A DNA stretch of 64,000 bases from an uncultured Stenotrophomonas sp. (GCA_913775725.1 CAJYNG010000022.1:186001-250000); one strand, 5' to 3'; positions 1 through 9,835 are shown, counted from the first letter of the stretch. The notes: generated from the sequence alone by a model not told the origin. Numbers and translations are program-made.

Positions 1-1381
1 CACGAGAACGCTCCGATGCCCAGCATCAGCTGCTGCTTCCACGGGGTGGCGCCGACGATGTAGCCGGCCTTGAGGTCCTGCAGGTTGTCACCGCCGACCG
101 CTGCGGCGCAGCACACCACCGCGCCGATCATGATCGCGGCCACCGCACCCAGCGGCGCACCGCCGGCACCGACCGGCTTGAGGCCGTCGGCGCCCAGCAG
201 CACCACCAGCACGGCCGAGGCGAACAGGATGGTGGAGATGGTGATGCCCGAGACCGGGTTGTTGGACGAACCGATCAGGCCGGCCAGGTAGGCCGAGACC
301 GACACGAACAGGAAGCCGGCGACGATCATGATGATGGTCATCGGGATCGACACGTGCCACTGGCCGACGATGGCCTGGTACAGGGCCAGCAGCGGCAGCA
401 CGAACACCACCAGGGCGACCAGCATCCACTTCATCGGCAGGTCGCGCTCGGTGTGCGCCAGCACCGGACCACCGCTCTTGCGGGCGGCGGCGAAGCCGCT
501 CTTGACGCCGTTGAGCAGCGACTTGCGCAGCGAGATCAGGGTCCAGATGCCGCCGATCAGCATTGCGCCGACACCCAGGTAGCGCATCTTCGCGCCCCAG
601 ATGGCGAACGCCGCCTCGGTGGACGAGGCCGCGGCAACCGACGCGGCCAGTGCCGGATCGGTGTTCATGAAGAACGCCTGGTAGATCGGAATGGCGATGT
701 GCCAGGTCAGGATCGAGCCGGACACCACCACGATGCCGACGTTGAGGCCGACGATGTAACCCACGCCCAGCAGAGCCGGCGACAGGTTGGTGCCGATGAA
801 GGCGGTGATCTTGGAACTGCCGACGTAGGCCGAGGTAGCCCAGGCGTCCGGGATCAGGCGCATGCCGCTTTCCGCGGCCAGCTTGACGAAGGCACCGATC
901 ACCGCCGACAGGCCGAGGATCTTCAGGCCCGGGCCCGGATTCTCACCGGCCTTGAGCACTTCGGCCGCAGCCTTGCCTTCCGGGAACGGAAGCGGGTCTT
1001 CGACGATCATCGAACGGCGCAGCGGCACCGAGAACAGCACGCCCAGCAGGCCGCCCAGGCCGGCAATACCCAGCACCCACCAGTACTTGAAGTCCGGCCA
1101 GTAGCCCATGATCACCAGCGCCGGGATGGTGAAGATCACACCAGCAGCGATGGACGAACCGGCCGAAGCGCCGGTCTGCACGATGTTGTTTTCAAGGATC
1201 GAGCCACCGCCCAGCAGGCGCAGCACGCCCATGGAAATCACCGCGGCGGGAATGGCGGTGGCGATGGTCAGGCCTGCGAACAGACCGAGGTAGGCGTTTG
1301 CGGCCGACAGCACCACCGCCAGCACGATGGCCAGGGCCACTGCGCGGAAGGTGAGCTGCTTGGGCGCAGCGTCGTGGTTCA
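1..1381 (-). CDS. OPT family oligopeptide transporter (3' end outside window)
   Basis: This is an inner-membrane transporter of the oligopeptide transporter (OPT) family, which imports short peptides with protons. It reads from ATG at 1381 off the left edge with no stop, so only the first 460 codons are present. The N-terminus begins MNHDAAPKQLTFRA and runs into a hydrophobic segment. Family-like signatures are visible: NIVQTGASAGSS about residue 65, the VEDPLPFPEGKA loop about residue 125, and SPALLGVGYIVG about residue 210. Several further membrane segments follow. It is divergent from the POT peptide transporter at 1638, so two unrelated peptide importers share one intergenic region. Family assignment is firm; substrate range is not visible. 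Confidence 0.88.
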
Positions 1382-1539
1382 TGGAAGCCCCTGCTGGCAA
1401 AAAATCCCGATCACGCTAGCGTTCAGGGGGCAGCAAGTCCAGTGCGCATGGTCACCGCCAGACATGGCCCAACGCCCTCCCCGACCCGCTCGGCAACGCC
1501 AACCGGCCGATCCGGCAAGGCCAGGCAACACCTGCCGCA

Positions 1540-1565
1540 AAAAGGGGACGGAGGGGATTAAGTCG
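1540..1565 (+). repeat. Solo arm of the AAAAGGGGACGGAGGGG palindromic repeat
   Basis: These 26 bases are identical to the left arm of the complete inverted repeat at 7261-7343. No complementary arm follows here, so this is a half copy. It lies in the gap between the two divergent peptide transporter genes, upstream of the POT gene. Confidence 0.8.
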
Positions 1566-1603
1566 CATTTGTCATAAGCGCCGTGATCCGGCCCATCCCC
1601 TTC

Positions 1604-1609
1604 TATAAT
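1604..1609 (+). promoter_or_regulatory. Candidate -10 box for the POT transporter gene
   Basis: A perfect TATAAT lies 28 bases before the ATG at 1638, in otherwise GC-rich DNA. No good -35 hexamer is visible at 17 bases, so the assignment is tentative. Confidence 0.4.
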
Positions 1610-1637
1610 CGCGCCCTTTCCGCAGTTCCCGCCGTCG

Positions 1638-3392
1638 ATGACCGTTGCCGCTACCGCTTCCGACGACTTCCTGGGCCATCCCAAGGGCGTCTACGTCTGC
1701 TTCTTCACTGAAATGTGGGAGCGCTTCTCCTTCTACGGCATGAAGGCGCTGCTGCTGCTGTACCTGACCAAGTACCACCTGTTCGGCGACAAGGCCGGCC
1801 TGGACCTGCTCGGTGCCTACGGCGGCCTGGTGTACTGCATCCCGGTGTTCGGCGGCATGCTGGCCGACCGCTGGCTGGGCATGCGCCGGGCGGTGCTGTT
1901 CGGCGGCATCCTGCTGGTGCTCGGCCACCTTGGCATGGCCTTCGAAGGCCACGCCGCCTACCGGGTGAACGGCGAAGTGGTGCGCGACACCTCGGCACTG
2001 GCGGTGACCTACCTGTCGCTGGCGCTGATCATCATGGGCGTGGGCTTCCTCAAGCCGAACATCTCCACCATCGTCGGCAAGCTCTACGCCAAGGACGATC
2101 CGCGCCGTGATTCGGGCTTCTCGCTGTTCTACGCCGGCATCAACCTCGGCGCGCTGTTCTCTTCGCTGGTGTGCGGCTTCCTCGGCGAGGCCTACGGCTG
2201 GAAGTACGGTTTCGGTGCAGCCGGTATCGGCATGCTGGCCGGCCTGGCGATGTTCCTGTGGGGCCAGAAGTACCTGCAGGGCCACGCCGAGCCACCGCAG
2301 CCGGCCGCGCTGAAGCAGAAGGTGCTGGGCCTGCCGCGCGAATGGCTCATCTATCTGTGCGCGGTGCTCGGTGTGCTGCCGGTCGCGTGGCTGATGTGGG
2401 CCGCCGGCAATGGTGCATTCGCGCTGGGTGGTGAAATCAGCCTGGCGCTGATGCTGATGCTGGTGGTGCTGGGCGGCGTGCTGGTCTGGTTTGCCTGGTT
2501 CACCGGCAGCAAGTGCACCCCTGTGCAGCGCCAGCAGATGATCGCGCTGATGGTGCTGATCTTCATGGCGCTGGTGTTCTTCACGATGTACGAGCAGTCC
2601 TACGGCTCGTGGGTCACCTTCACCGACCGCCTGCTGACCAAGGACATCGTGCCCTCGCTGGTGATCACCGGCGGTACGCCGCTGCCGTGGTCGATCATTT
2701 CGCTGCTGCTGGCACCGCTGGGCTTCGTGGTCAGCGCGCGCATGTCCGAACGGCGCCCGGGTTCGGCTGCACCGCGCACGTTCTTCGCCGCCATTGTCGT
2801 GCTGATGCTGGTGCTGCTGGTGCGCGACTGCCTGGTGATTCCGCAGACCGCCGGCTCGCTGACCTACCTGGGTGGCCTGTTCCTGGTGCTGCTGGCACCG
2901 GCCTTCGCCGCACTGTGGACGTGGATGGACCGCCGCGGCTGGGAACCCGGCAAGCCGGTGAAGTCGGCCTGGGGCCTGGTGATCGGCGCGTTGTCGTTCG
3001 TACCGCTGGCACTGGCCGCACAGCAGGTGGGCGCCACCGGCGAGATGGCCAGCGTGTGGTGGCTGGTGCTGGCCTACTTCCTGCTGGCCAGCGGCGAGAT
3101 GTGCCTGTCGCCGGTCGGCCTGTCGGCGGTCACCCAGCTGGCGGTGCCGCGGGTGATGAGCCTGATGATGGGCACCTGGTTCCTCGCCACGGCATTTTCG
3201 GAAACGCTGGCCGCGCTGTTCGGCAAGCTGGCCGCGATCGAAGTGCCGGAAGGCGAATCACTGGACATGGTGGCCGCCGCCGGCGCCTATGCGCACCTGT
3301 TCTGGCTGCTGATGTGGATCGGCCTGGGCTGCGCGCTGGCGGCCTTCATTGCCGCGCCGCTGCTGAAGAAGATGATGCACGGGGTGAAGTAA
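1638..3392 (+). CDS. POT/PTR2 family proton-coupled peptide transporter
   Basis: A 584-residue integral membrane protein of the POT (PTR2, DtpA-like) branch of the major facilitator superfamily, which imports di- and tripeptides with protons. The ExxER motif is at residues 25-29 (EMWERFSFYG), essential for proton coupling in this family. The second PTR2 signature, FSLFYAGINLGAL, lies near residue 160. At least twelve hydrophobic segments are visible and the length is slightly above the usual 480-520. It is divergent from the OPT transporter and followed by an exported peptidase on the other strand. Together these suggest a peptide scavenging role. Family certain; paralogue identity (dtpA to dtpD) not decidable. 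Confidence 0.93.
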   Translation: MTVAATASDDFLGHPKGVYVCFFTEMWERFSFYGMKALLLLYLTKYHLFGDKAGLDLLGAYGGLVYCIPVFGGMLADRWLGMRRAVLFGGILLVLGHLGMAFEGHAAYRVNGEVVRDTSALAVTYLSLALIIMGVGFLKPNISTIVGKLYAKDDPRRDSGFSLFYAGINLGALFSSLVCGFLGEAYGWKYGFGAAGIGMLAGLAMFLWGQKYLQGHAEPPQPAALKQKVLGLPREWLIYLCAVLGVLPVAWLMWAAGNGAFALGGEISLALMLMLVVLGGVLVWFAWFTGSKCTPVQRQQMIALMVLIFMALVFFTMYEQSYGSWVTFTDRLLTKDIVPSLVITGGTPLPWSIISLLLAPLGFVVSARMSERRPGSAAPRTFFAAIVVLMLVLLVRDCLVIPQTAGSLTYLGGLFLVLLAPAFAALWTWMDRRGWEPGKPVKSAWGLVIGALSFVPLALAAQQVGATGEMASVWWLVLAYFLLASGEMCLSPVGLSAVTQLAVPRVMSLMMGTWFLATAFSETLAALFGKLAAIEVPEGESLDMVAAAGAYAHLFWLLMWIGLGCALAAFIAAPLLKKMMHGVK

Positions 3393-3412
3393 ACCCCGCG
3401 CGTTCGGAAAAC

Positions 3413-3443
3413 CAGGGCGGCGGAACGATCATCCGCCGCCCTG
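3413..3443. terminator. Hairpin between convergent POT and S9 peptidase genes
   Basis: A 12-bp perfect stem (CAGGGCGGCGGA with its complement) encloses a 7-base loop. On the minus strand it is followed by GGTTTTCC, so it works best as the terminator of the peptidase gene and can also act on the POT gene. Confidence 0.55.
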
Positions 3444-3448
3444 TCAGC

Positions 3449-5416
3449 TCAGGGCGCCTTGTCCTTGCCGGTCGCAGGTGCGGTCGTCGCGGTCTTGCCG
3501 CCGAGGCTGCGCGCCAGGAACGCCAGCAACTTGTTGTAGTACTCGCTGCGATGGGCCTCGGTGTAGAAGCCGTGGCCTTCGGTCTTGTAGTACAGACTTT
3601 CCACCGGCGTACCGGCGCGCTTGAGTGCCGCTTCCATGCGCTCGGTGTGCAGGATCGGGGCGCGCTTGTCTTCGCCACCGGCTGCCAGGAACACCGGCAC
3701 CTTGATCTGATCGGCCAGATTGACCGGCGAGACCGCAGCCAGCTTGGCCGGATCGCCCAGCCATTCGCGCAGATAGGTCATCCCTGCCGCGCGGTCCTGG
3801 ATGTCACCGCGGTTGAACATCAACGGCAAGTCATACACGCCGACATAGCCGGCCGCGCACTGGTACAGGCCCGGCTCGCGCGCGGCGCCCATCAGCGCCG
3901 AATAGGCACCGTAGCTGGCGCCATAGATGCAGATGCGCCGGGCATCGGCGATGCCTTCGCTGATCGCCCAGCGTGTAGCGTCAGTCACGTCGTCCTGCAT
4001 CGTGCCACCCCATTGCTTCAGTGCGGCCCGGCTGTGGGCACGGCCGTAGTTGCCCGAGCCACGGAAATTGATCTGCAGCACGGCGTATCCGGCAGCGGCC
4101 AGCAGCTGGTTCTCGTGATCGAAACTACCGTCGTCGAATATTCCGATCGGCCCGCCATGCGGCACCAGCACCATCGGCAGGTCACGGCCGGTACTGCCAT
4201 GCGGCACGGTCAGGAATCCATGAAGGTCCATTCCGTCGCGCGCCTTCAGCAGGACCGGCCTCACCGAAGCGGTGGTCTCCGGGTCAAACCACTCGCTGCG
4301 CGCCAACAGGAAGCGCGCTTGGTTGCGGTCACGGTCGTAGAGATAGAACTCGCCCGGATTGGAACCGGACCCGGCTTCCACCAGCAGGCGGCGACCGTCG
4401 CGGGTACTGGAGGTGATGAACACTGCACGCCCGGGGAAGGCCGCTTCCAGGCTGCGGTACAGCCGCGCCTCCTCGGAGCTCTCGTCGAAGAACCGGGTAT
4501 GCGGTGTGTCTCCCAGGAACAGCGCGCCGACCGGCACAGTGCTGCCCGGGCGGTGGATCAGTCGCGCCGGATCGACGACCTCGTCGCGCAGCACGACCTT
4601 GCGCTCCTGCGTCGCCGGGTTCCAGCTGACGATGGCATCGGGGCCGCTGGGCTGCTCGCTGAGCAGGTAGGCCAGCTGGCCATCGGCGGAAAAGCCCAGC
4701 GCCGCCTCGATGCGCCCACTGCGCATTTCGTCGTTGACCAGCGTCCAGTCGCCGCCGTTGCGATGGTAGAGGCGGCTGCCGTTGTCGGCGGCGGTGCCGT
4801 ACACGAAGCGTACCTCGCCCTTGCCGTCGATCGTGTAGGACGACGCCGGCATCGGCGCACGGGCCAGCAGCCGCTGCTTGCCGCTTGCCAGTTCAAGCTG
4901 GGCCGCATAGCCATTGGCGTCCAGCCGCGATCCACCCACCGCGATGACCACATGGGCATCGTCTCCCGGCAAGGCGTCACTGAGGAACGCCGCAGCCGAC
5001 GTCCGGTACTTGGGCCGCACGCGCAGGCCAAGATCGCGGTAGCCCACCAGTAGTTCCGGTCGCCCGGTGCGCGCATCCAGTGTCAGCAGCTCGCCGGTGG
5101 CCCAGGGCGCATCGCGGGTGCCGAACTTCTGCGCCAACCCGAACATCACCTGATCGTTGTTGACCCAGTGCATGTCGAAGACATGCGAATTGAGTGGCGG
5201 CCGCAGGTTGCCCACCGGCGTGTTGTCGTCCGTGCGCAGGATGATCACGGCGGTGAAGCCGTCGCCGGGCACGGTCGCGGCCAGGTAGTCGCCACTGGGC
5301 GACAGGATCACATCCTCGAACTTGTCCGTCCGCACATAGGCGTCCAGATCAACTGCTGCTGCGTTTCCCCACCCCATTCCCGCCGCGACAAAGGCAGCCA
5401 ACCAGAATCCGCGCAT
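3449..5416 (-). CDS. Exported S9 family serine peptidase (prolyl oligopeptidase type)
   Basis: A 655-residue alpha/beta-hydrolase of peptidase family S9 (acylaminoacyl peptidase / prolyl oligopeptidase group), expected to cleave short peptides in the periplasm. The N-terminus MRGFWLAAFVAAGMGWGNAAA is a signal peptide. The middle of the protein is beta-propeller-like. The C-terminal catalytic domain contains GASYGAYS near residue 500 (nucleophile Ser), GGEDKRAP near 580 (Asp) and EGHGFY near 615 (His). It converges on the peptide transporter gene and may supply it with substrate; that link is inference. Confidence 0.88.
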   Translation of the reverse strand: MRGFWLAAFVAAGMGWGNAAAVDLDAYVRTDKFEDVILSPSGDYLAATVPGDGFTAVIILRTDDNTPVGNLRPPLNSHVFDMHWVNNDQVMFGLAQKFGTRDAPWATGELLTLDARTGRPELLVGYRDLGLRVRPKYRTSAAAFLSDALPGDDAHVVIAVGGSRLDANGYAAQLELASGKQRLLARAPMPASSYTIDGKGEVRFVYGTAADNGSRLYHRNGGDWTLVNDEMRSGRIEAALGFSADGQLAYLLSEQPSGPDAIVSWNPATQERKVVLRDEVVDPARLIHRPGSTVPVGALFLGDTPHTRFFDESSEEARLYRSLEAAFPGRAVFITSSTRDGRRLLVEAGSGSNPGEFYLYDRDRNQARFLLARSEWFDPETTASVRPVLLKARDGMDLHGFLTVPHGSTGRDLPMVLVPHGGPIGIFDDGSFDHENQLLAAAGYAVLQINFRGSGNYGRAHSRAALKQWGGTMQDDVTDATRWAISEGIADARRICIYGASYGAYSALMGAAREPGLYQCAAGYVGVYDLPLMFNRGDIQDRAAGMTYLREWLGDPAKLAAVSPVNLADQIKVPVFLAAGGEDKRAPILHTERMEAALKRAGTPVESLYYKTEGHGFYTEAHRSEYYNKLLAFLARSLGGKTATTAPATGKDKAP

Positions 5417-5493
5417 CCTTCCCCCCCTGCCTGGACCCCTTGTCCCGGCTGGCCGATTCTAGGCAGACCACCGCCCGGCCCGCCAGTGGCGCA

Positions 5494-5527
5494 CAAAAAA
5501 CGACGGCACCGTTGCCGGTGCCGTCGT
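5494..5527 (-). terminator. Rho-independent terminator of the argO-like gene
   Basis: An 11-bp perfect stem (5500-5510 with 5517-5527) and a 6-base loop are followed on the minus strand by six T residues. It lies 54 bases past the argO-like stop codon. Confidence 0.8.
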
Positions 5528-5581
5528 TGCCACTACCTTGGAGAGAGAGTCAGGACGTGGGTTCGGGGGGCGTGCGCCGGG

Positions 5582-6217
5582 TCAATGGACCCCGCGCACC
5601 GCCAGAGTGAGGGCCAGGATGCTGAGGATCACCGCGATGGTGCCATCGAGCACGCGCCAGGTACTGGGCTTGGTGAACAGCGGCGCCAGCAGGCGTGCAC
5701 CCAGCCCCTGCGCGGTCAGCCACAGGCAGCTGGCAGTGACCACGCCGGCGGCGAAGGCCATGCGGGCGTTGCCGAAGTTCTCGGCAATCGAGCCGATCAC
5801 CATCATGTCCAGCCAGAAGTGCGGGTTGATCAGCGAGAAGCCGACCGCAGCCATCAGCACCGCGCGGCGGCTGCCGTCGTCGCTGTCAGCTTCGCCCATG
5901 CCGCCGCCACCGGCGATCGCACGGCGTGCCGACTTCATTGCGTACCAGGCCAGGAACGCCACGCCCGTCCACAGCACAGCGGTGGTCAGCCACGGCAGCG
6001 CCGAAGTGAGCGTGCGCAGGCCGGCTACGCTGGCAAAGATGAAGATCGCATCGATGGCCGCACAGGTGGCAACCACCGGCACGATGTGCTTGCGCAGGAT
6101 GCCCTGGCGCAGAATGAAGGCGCTCTGGGCCCCGACCACGGCGAACAGGCCGATGCCGGTAGCTGCACCAGAGAACCAGGCACCGAGGCCGGTGCTGGCG
6201 GAGATGACCGAGAACAT
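5582..6217 (-). CDS. argO: LysE/ArgO family amino-acid exporter
   Basis: A 211-residue inner-membrane protein of the LysE/ArgO family, which exports basic amino acids such as arginine. I place the start at ATG 6217 (MFSVISASTGLGAWFSGAA). The longer frame from 6289 would add an Arg/Lys-rich extension untypical of the family. The core GLFAVVGAQSAFILRQG is the conserved LysE signature about residue 25. About six hydrophobic segments are present. The gene is divergent from a LysR gene of ArgP type, the arrangement known for argO/argP, lysE/lysG. The symbol rests on this context; exact substrate is not proven. Confidence 0.85.
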   Translation of the reverse strand: MFSVISASTGLGAWFSGAATGIGLFAVVGAQSAFILRQGILRKHIVPVVATCAAIDAIFIFASVAGLRTLTSALPWLTTAVLWTGVAFLAWYAMKSARRAIAGGGGMGEADSDDGSRRAVLMAAVGFSLINPHFWLDMMVIGSIAENFGNARMAFAAGVVTASCLWLTAQGLGARLLAPLFTKPSTWRVLDGTIAVILSILALTLAVRGVH

Positions 6218-6326
6218 GGGATTCACTGCCTTTACTTTCTTGGGGGGACGGTGCCTCGCGAAGGCGGACAGCACCGGAACGAGCGCCATTGTCGCGCCGC
6301 AACATGGAAAAGACGAGCTAAACTTC

Positions 6327-6341
6327 CTAATCCAACATTAG
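6327..6341. promoter_or_regulatory. Candidate ArgP-type (LysR) binding dyad
   Basis: The perfect dyad CTAAT-N5-ATTAG fits the T-N11-A rule for LysR-type regulators. It sits 14 bases before the start of the LysR gene, in the divergent argO/argP intergenic region. Inference from position and symmetry only. Confidence 0.4.
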
Positions 6342-6355
6342 CGGAACTTAATTCG

Positions 6356-7261
6356 ATGCGTATCGACCATGCCCAGCTGCGCGCCTTGGCCGCGGTGATC
6401 CGCGAAGGCAGCTTCGACCGCGCCGCACAGTCGCTGAATGTAACGCCCTCGGCCATCTCGCAGCGGGTCAAGGCGCTGGAGGATCGGGTCGGCCGCCTGC
6501 TGGTCAAGCGCGGCACTCCGGCCACCGCCACCGCCGAGGGCCAGGTACTGGTCCAGCTGGCCGAGCAGACCGCCCTGCTCGAACACGACGCGCTGCACCG
6601 GATGGGCCTGGCCGACGAGGACCTGCCCCAGGCAAGCATCCCGGTGGCGGTGAACCACGACAGCCTGGAGACCTGGTTCCCGCAGGCCGCCTCGCAGTTC
6701 GCGCAGAGCACCGGCACCACGCTGGACCTGCGCGTGGAAGACCAGGACCACACCGTCGAACTGCTGCGGCAGGGCACGGTGCTGGGCGCGGTGACCACGC
6801 TGGACGAGCCGGTGCAGGGCTGCCAGATCCATGCGCTGGGCAGCATCCGCTACGCCGCCACCTGTACCCCCGAGTTCCGCGAGCGCCATTTTGCCAAGGG
6901 CGTGACCGCGCAGGCGCTGGCACAGGCGCCGGTGCTGGTGTTCAACCGCAAGGACGAAATGCAGTCGCGCTTCGCCCGGCGCATGGCTGGCGACGACTTG
7001 CCCAGCACCGCGCCGACCTGGTGGATTCCCTCCACCCGCGCCTTCGTGCAGGCCAACCTGGGCGGCATGGGCTGGACCATGAACCCTCTGCCGCTGGTCA
7101 AGCGGCACCTGGACGCCGGGCGACTGGTCTACGTGCGGCAGCGCGCGTGGGAAGACGTGCCGCTGTACTGGCAGCACTGGAAAGGCGACGTGCAGACCAT
7201 GGCGCTGCTGACCCGCGCGGTGCTGGATGCCTCCTCCGCGCTGATCCGGCGCAAGCGCTGA
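6356..7261 (+). CDS. argP: LysR-type regulator, ArgP/LysG family
   Basis: A 301-residue LysR-type transcription regulator. The N-terminal helix-turn-helix begins MRIDHAQLRALAAVIREGS and includes the recognition helix VTPSAISQRVKALE. The rest is a periplasmic-binding-protein-like effector domain. Members next to lysE/argO genes sense arginine or lysine and activate the exporter. The start at ATG 6356 matches the family N-terminus; much longer upstream reading is possible but runs antisense through argO. The stop codon TGA ends exactly in the first base of the palindromic repeat at 7261. Confidence 0.87.
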   Translation: MRIDHAQLRALAAVIREGSFDRAAQSLNVTPSAISQRVKALEDRVGRLLVKRGTPATATAEGQVLVQLAEQTALLEHDALHRMGLADEDLPQASIPVAVNHDSLETWFPQAASQFAQSTGTTLDLRVEDQDHTVELLRQGTVLGAVTTLDEPVQGCQIHALGSIRYAATCTPEFRERHFAKGVTAQALAQAPVLVFNRKDEMQSRFARRMAGDDLPSTAPTWWIPSTRAFVQANLGGMGWTMNPLPLVKRHLDAGRLVYVRQRAWEDVPLYWQHWKGDVQTMALLTRAVLDASSALIRRKR

Positions 7262-7345
7262 AAAGGGGACGGAGGGGATTAAGTCGTTTATGGCCGAAAC
7301 GACATACGGGGCAAAGACGACTTAATCCCCTCCGTCCCCTTTTTT
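7261..7345. repeat. Long perfect inverted repeat, AAAAGGGGACGGAGGGG type; likely terminator
   Basis: Arms of 27 bp (7261-7287 and 7317-7343) are perfectly complementary around a 29-base centre, ending in six T residues. It starts within the stop codon of the LysR gene, so it probably also terminates that transcript. One arm recurs at 1540-1565, which shows it is a dispersed element rather than a one-off terminator. It does not share the GTAG end of the SMAG repeats. Confidence 0.85.
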
Positions 7346-7431
7346 GCTCCATCGGATCTCCATCAACCCTACACACCGGGTCCATGCGTGATGCGGATAC
7401 TGGTCGGCCGATCACCGCAAGGATGCCCTGC

Positions 7432-7878
7432 ATGCCTGTATTCGTCCGCGATGCGCGCCCCGAAGATGCCGCCGCCTGCATCGACCTGCGCGGGCGCACC
7501 CGCGAGAACGCCTTCAGTGCCGCGAAGCTGGCGGAACTGGGCATCACCGAAGACAGCTGGGCAACCGGCATCGCCCAGGGCGATTCGATTGGCCGCGTCG
7601 CCTGGGAGGGCGAGCGCATGGCCGGCTACTGCTTCGCCGACCGCCACAGCGGCGAGGTGCTGGTGCTGGCACTGCTGCCGGACTACGAAGGCCGTGGCAT
7701 CGGCCGCCAGCTGCTGCAGGAGGTGGTGAGCCTGACCCGCGATGCCGGCCACACCCGGCTGTTCCTGGCCTGCTCGGCCGACCCGCGTTCGCGCTCGCAT
7801 GGCTTCTACCGGCGCCTGGGCTGGCGCCCGACCGGGGAGATTGATGAGGCCGGCGACGAGATTCTTGAGCTGGTCTGA
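7432..7878 (+). CDS. GNAT family N-acetyltransferase
   Basis: A 148-residue GNAT acetyltransferase that transfers acetyl from acetyl-CoA to an unknown amine. The acetyl-CoA loop is visible as [18 protein letters not shown] (residues about 80-97), with the C-terminal [14 protein letters not shown] typical of the fold. I chose ATG 7432 because AAGG at 7418-7422 is correctly spaced from it; an ATG at 7423 abuts that sequence. Stands alone between the large palindrome and mqo. Substrate unknown. Confidence 0.8.
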   Translation: MPVFVRDARPEDAAACIDLRGRTRENAFSAAKLAELGITEDSWATGIAQGDSIGRVAWEGERMAGYCFADRHSGEVLVLALLPDYEGRGIGRQLLQEVVSLTRDAGHTRLFLACSADPRSRSHGFYRRLGWRPTGEIDEAGDEILELV

Positions 7879-8105
7879 TTGAAGGCGTCGCCAGGCATGG
7901 TCTGGCGCTATCAGGACTGCGATCGCCAGGCGGGGCCCGCCGCTCACGTGATGGGGCAGCGAAACGTCGGATGCTGCGTTGCATCAAAAAAAGACCGGAT
8001 CCGGTTAGAATCGCGGATGGATGGCGCAAGGCGTTGTTTCTTCACGCCCTTTCCCTGCCCCACGCGCATCCTGACCCCTTCCCCTCCGCCAACGATCCCG
8101 CCCCC

Positions 8106-9806
8106 ATGAAGAAATTTGGCAAGGCCCTGCTCGCCCTGCTCGTGCTGCTGTTGCTGGCCGCCGCGCTGTTCCTGTACTGGCCGCTGACCCAGCGCTCGGT
8201 GCCCGCCGCCAGCAACGACAAGCCCGTCGATGTTGTGCTGGTCGGCGCCGGCATCATGAGCATCACCCTGGCCACCTACCTGCAGGAACTGCAGCCGGAC
8301 TGGAACATCCAGGTCTACGAACGCCTCGACGGCGTCGCCGGTGAAAGCTCCGACGGCTGGAACAACGCCGGCACCGGCCACTCGGCCTTCGCCGAACTGA
8401 ACTACACCCCGGAACTGCCTGATGGCAGCATCGAGACCAAGCGCGCGGTCGGCATCGCCGAATCGTTCGAGGTCTCGCGCCAGTTCTGGTCGCACCAGGT
8501 GAAGGAAGGCCGGCTGAGCCAGCCCAGCGACTTCATCAACCCGACCCCGCACATGAGCTTCGTCTGGGGCGATGACAACATCGCCTACCTGCACAAGCGC
8601 CAGCAGGCCCTGGTGAAGAACCCGTTGTTCTACGGCATGCAGTACTCCGAGGATCCGGCACAGATCAAGCAGTGGGCACCGCTGCTGATGGAAGGCCGTG
8701 ACCCGAAGCAGAAGGTCGCCGCGACCTGGATGCCGCTGGGCACCGACGTCAACTTCGGTGTGATCACCCGCCAGCTGACCACCGGCCTGCAGCGCAGCCC
8801 GAACTTCAGCCTGCACCTCAACCACGAAGTGAGCGCGCTGCGGCAGAACGCCGACAAGAGCTGGAATGTGACGGTGAAGGACCTCAAGGCCGGCACCGAG
8901 TCCACCACCCACGCCCGCTTCGTGTTCATCGGTGCCGGTGGCGCCGCGCTGAAGCTGCTGCAGATGTCCGGCATTCCGGAATCGAAGGACTACGCGGGCT
9001 TCCCGGTCGGCGGCCAGTTCCTCGCCTTCCAGGGCCAGGACGTGACCTCGCGCCACGGCGTGAAGGCCTACGGCATGGCCGAGACCGGTTCGCCGCCGAT
9101 GTCGGTGCCGCACCTGGATGCGCGCAAGCTGGACGGCAAGCCGGTGGTCCTGTTCGGGCCGTTCGCGCTGTACAGCACCAAGTTCCTCAAGCACGGCTCG
9201 TGGTGGGACCTGTACTCGTCGGTGAACCACAACAACGTCGGCCCGATGCTGGAAGTGGGCAAGGACAACCTGGACCTGGTGCAGTACCTGATGGGCCAGG
9301 CACGCCTGAACGATGCCGACCGCCAGGCCGAGCTGGTCAAGTACTTCCCCAATGCCAAGCCGGGTGACTGGAAGCTGGTCACCGCCGGCCAGCGCGTGCA
9401 GATCATCAAGCGTGATCCGCTGAAGGGCCCGGTGCTGCAGTTCGGTACCGAGATCGTGACCGACAAGGACCACACCATCGCCGCCCTGCTCGGCGCCTCG
9501 CCGGGTGCGTCGACCTCGCCGCCGATCATGCTGGACCTGATGGCCAAGGCCTTCCCGGACCAGATGAAGGCCGGCTGGGAAACCCGCCTGCGCGAGATCG
9601 TGCCGTCGTACGGGCGCAAGCTCAACGACAGCGCCGCGCTGGTCAACGAGATCCGCACGCTGACCAGCCAGACCCTGCGCCTGCCGTACCTGGAGGTGCC
9701 GGCGGATGCCAATGCGGCGGCGGCAGCTCCGGCGGCGGTGCCGGCACCGGTTCCGGCGCCAGCCAAGGAAAAGCGCAACGCCAACGAGGAACTGCAGGCG
9801 CTGTAA
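8106..9806 (+). CDS. mqo: Malate:quinone oxidoreductase with N-terminal membrane anchor
   Basis: A 566-residue FAD enzyme that oxidises malate to oxaloacetate and passes electrons to quinone, a membrane-associated step of the TCA cycle. The FAD-binding motif VGAGIMS is near residue 43, followed by the family signatures [20 protein letters not shown] and [11 protein letters not shown]. Two ends are unusual. Residues 5-27 are a Leu/Ala transmembrane segment not found in E. coli-type Mqo, and the last 35 residues are an Ala/Pro-rich tail ending in a charged stretch. No Shine-Dalgarno sequence is obvious before ATG 8106. Function is firm. Confidence 0.93.
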   Translation: MKKFGKALLALLVLLLLAAALFLYWPLTQRSVPAASNDKPVDVVLVGAGIMSITLATYLQELQPDWNIQVYERLDGVAGESSDGWNNAGTGHSAFAELNYTPELPDGSIETKRAVGIAESFEVSRQFWSHQVKEGRLSQPSDFINPTPHMSFVWGDDNIAYLHKRQQALVKNPLFYGMQYSEDPAQIKQWAPLLMEGRDPKQKVAATWMPLGTDVNFGVITRQLTTGLQRSPNFSLHLNHEVSALRQNADKSWNVTVKDLKAGTESTTHARFVFIGAGGAALKLLQMSGIPESKDYAGFPVGGQFLAFQGQDVTSRHGVKAYGMAETGSPPMSVPHLDARKLDGKPVVLFGPFALYSTKFLKHGSWWDLYSSVNHNNVGPMLEVGKDNLDLVQYLMGQARLNDADRQAELVKYFPNAKPGDWKLVTAGQRVQIIKRDPLKGPVLQFGTEIVTDKDHTIAALLGASPGASTSPPIMLDLMAKAFPDQMKAGWETRLREIVPSYGRKLNDSAALVNEIRTLTSQTLRLPYLEVPADANAAAAAPAAVPAPVPAPAKEKRNANEELQAL

Positions 9807-9835
9807 GCCTGGCAGATTCCCTGCAGCAGACACGG

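Noticed and set aside
354-1577. 407-codon plus-strand frame at the left edge
   Set aside because: Antisense to the OPT transporter, whose protein has clear family motifs; the plus frame has none.
2513-5053. 846-codon open frame on the plus strand across the POT and S9 genes
   Set aside because: It is out of frame in the POT gene and antisense to the S9 gene; composition is Arg/Gly/Ala-rich with no domain. GC bias keeps it open.
7261-7345. Palindrome as an insertion-sequence end
   Set aside because: No transposase, no target duplication seen; more like a dispersed REP-type repeat.
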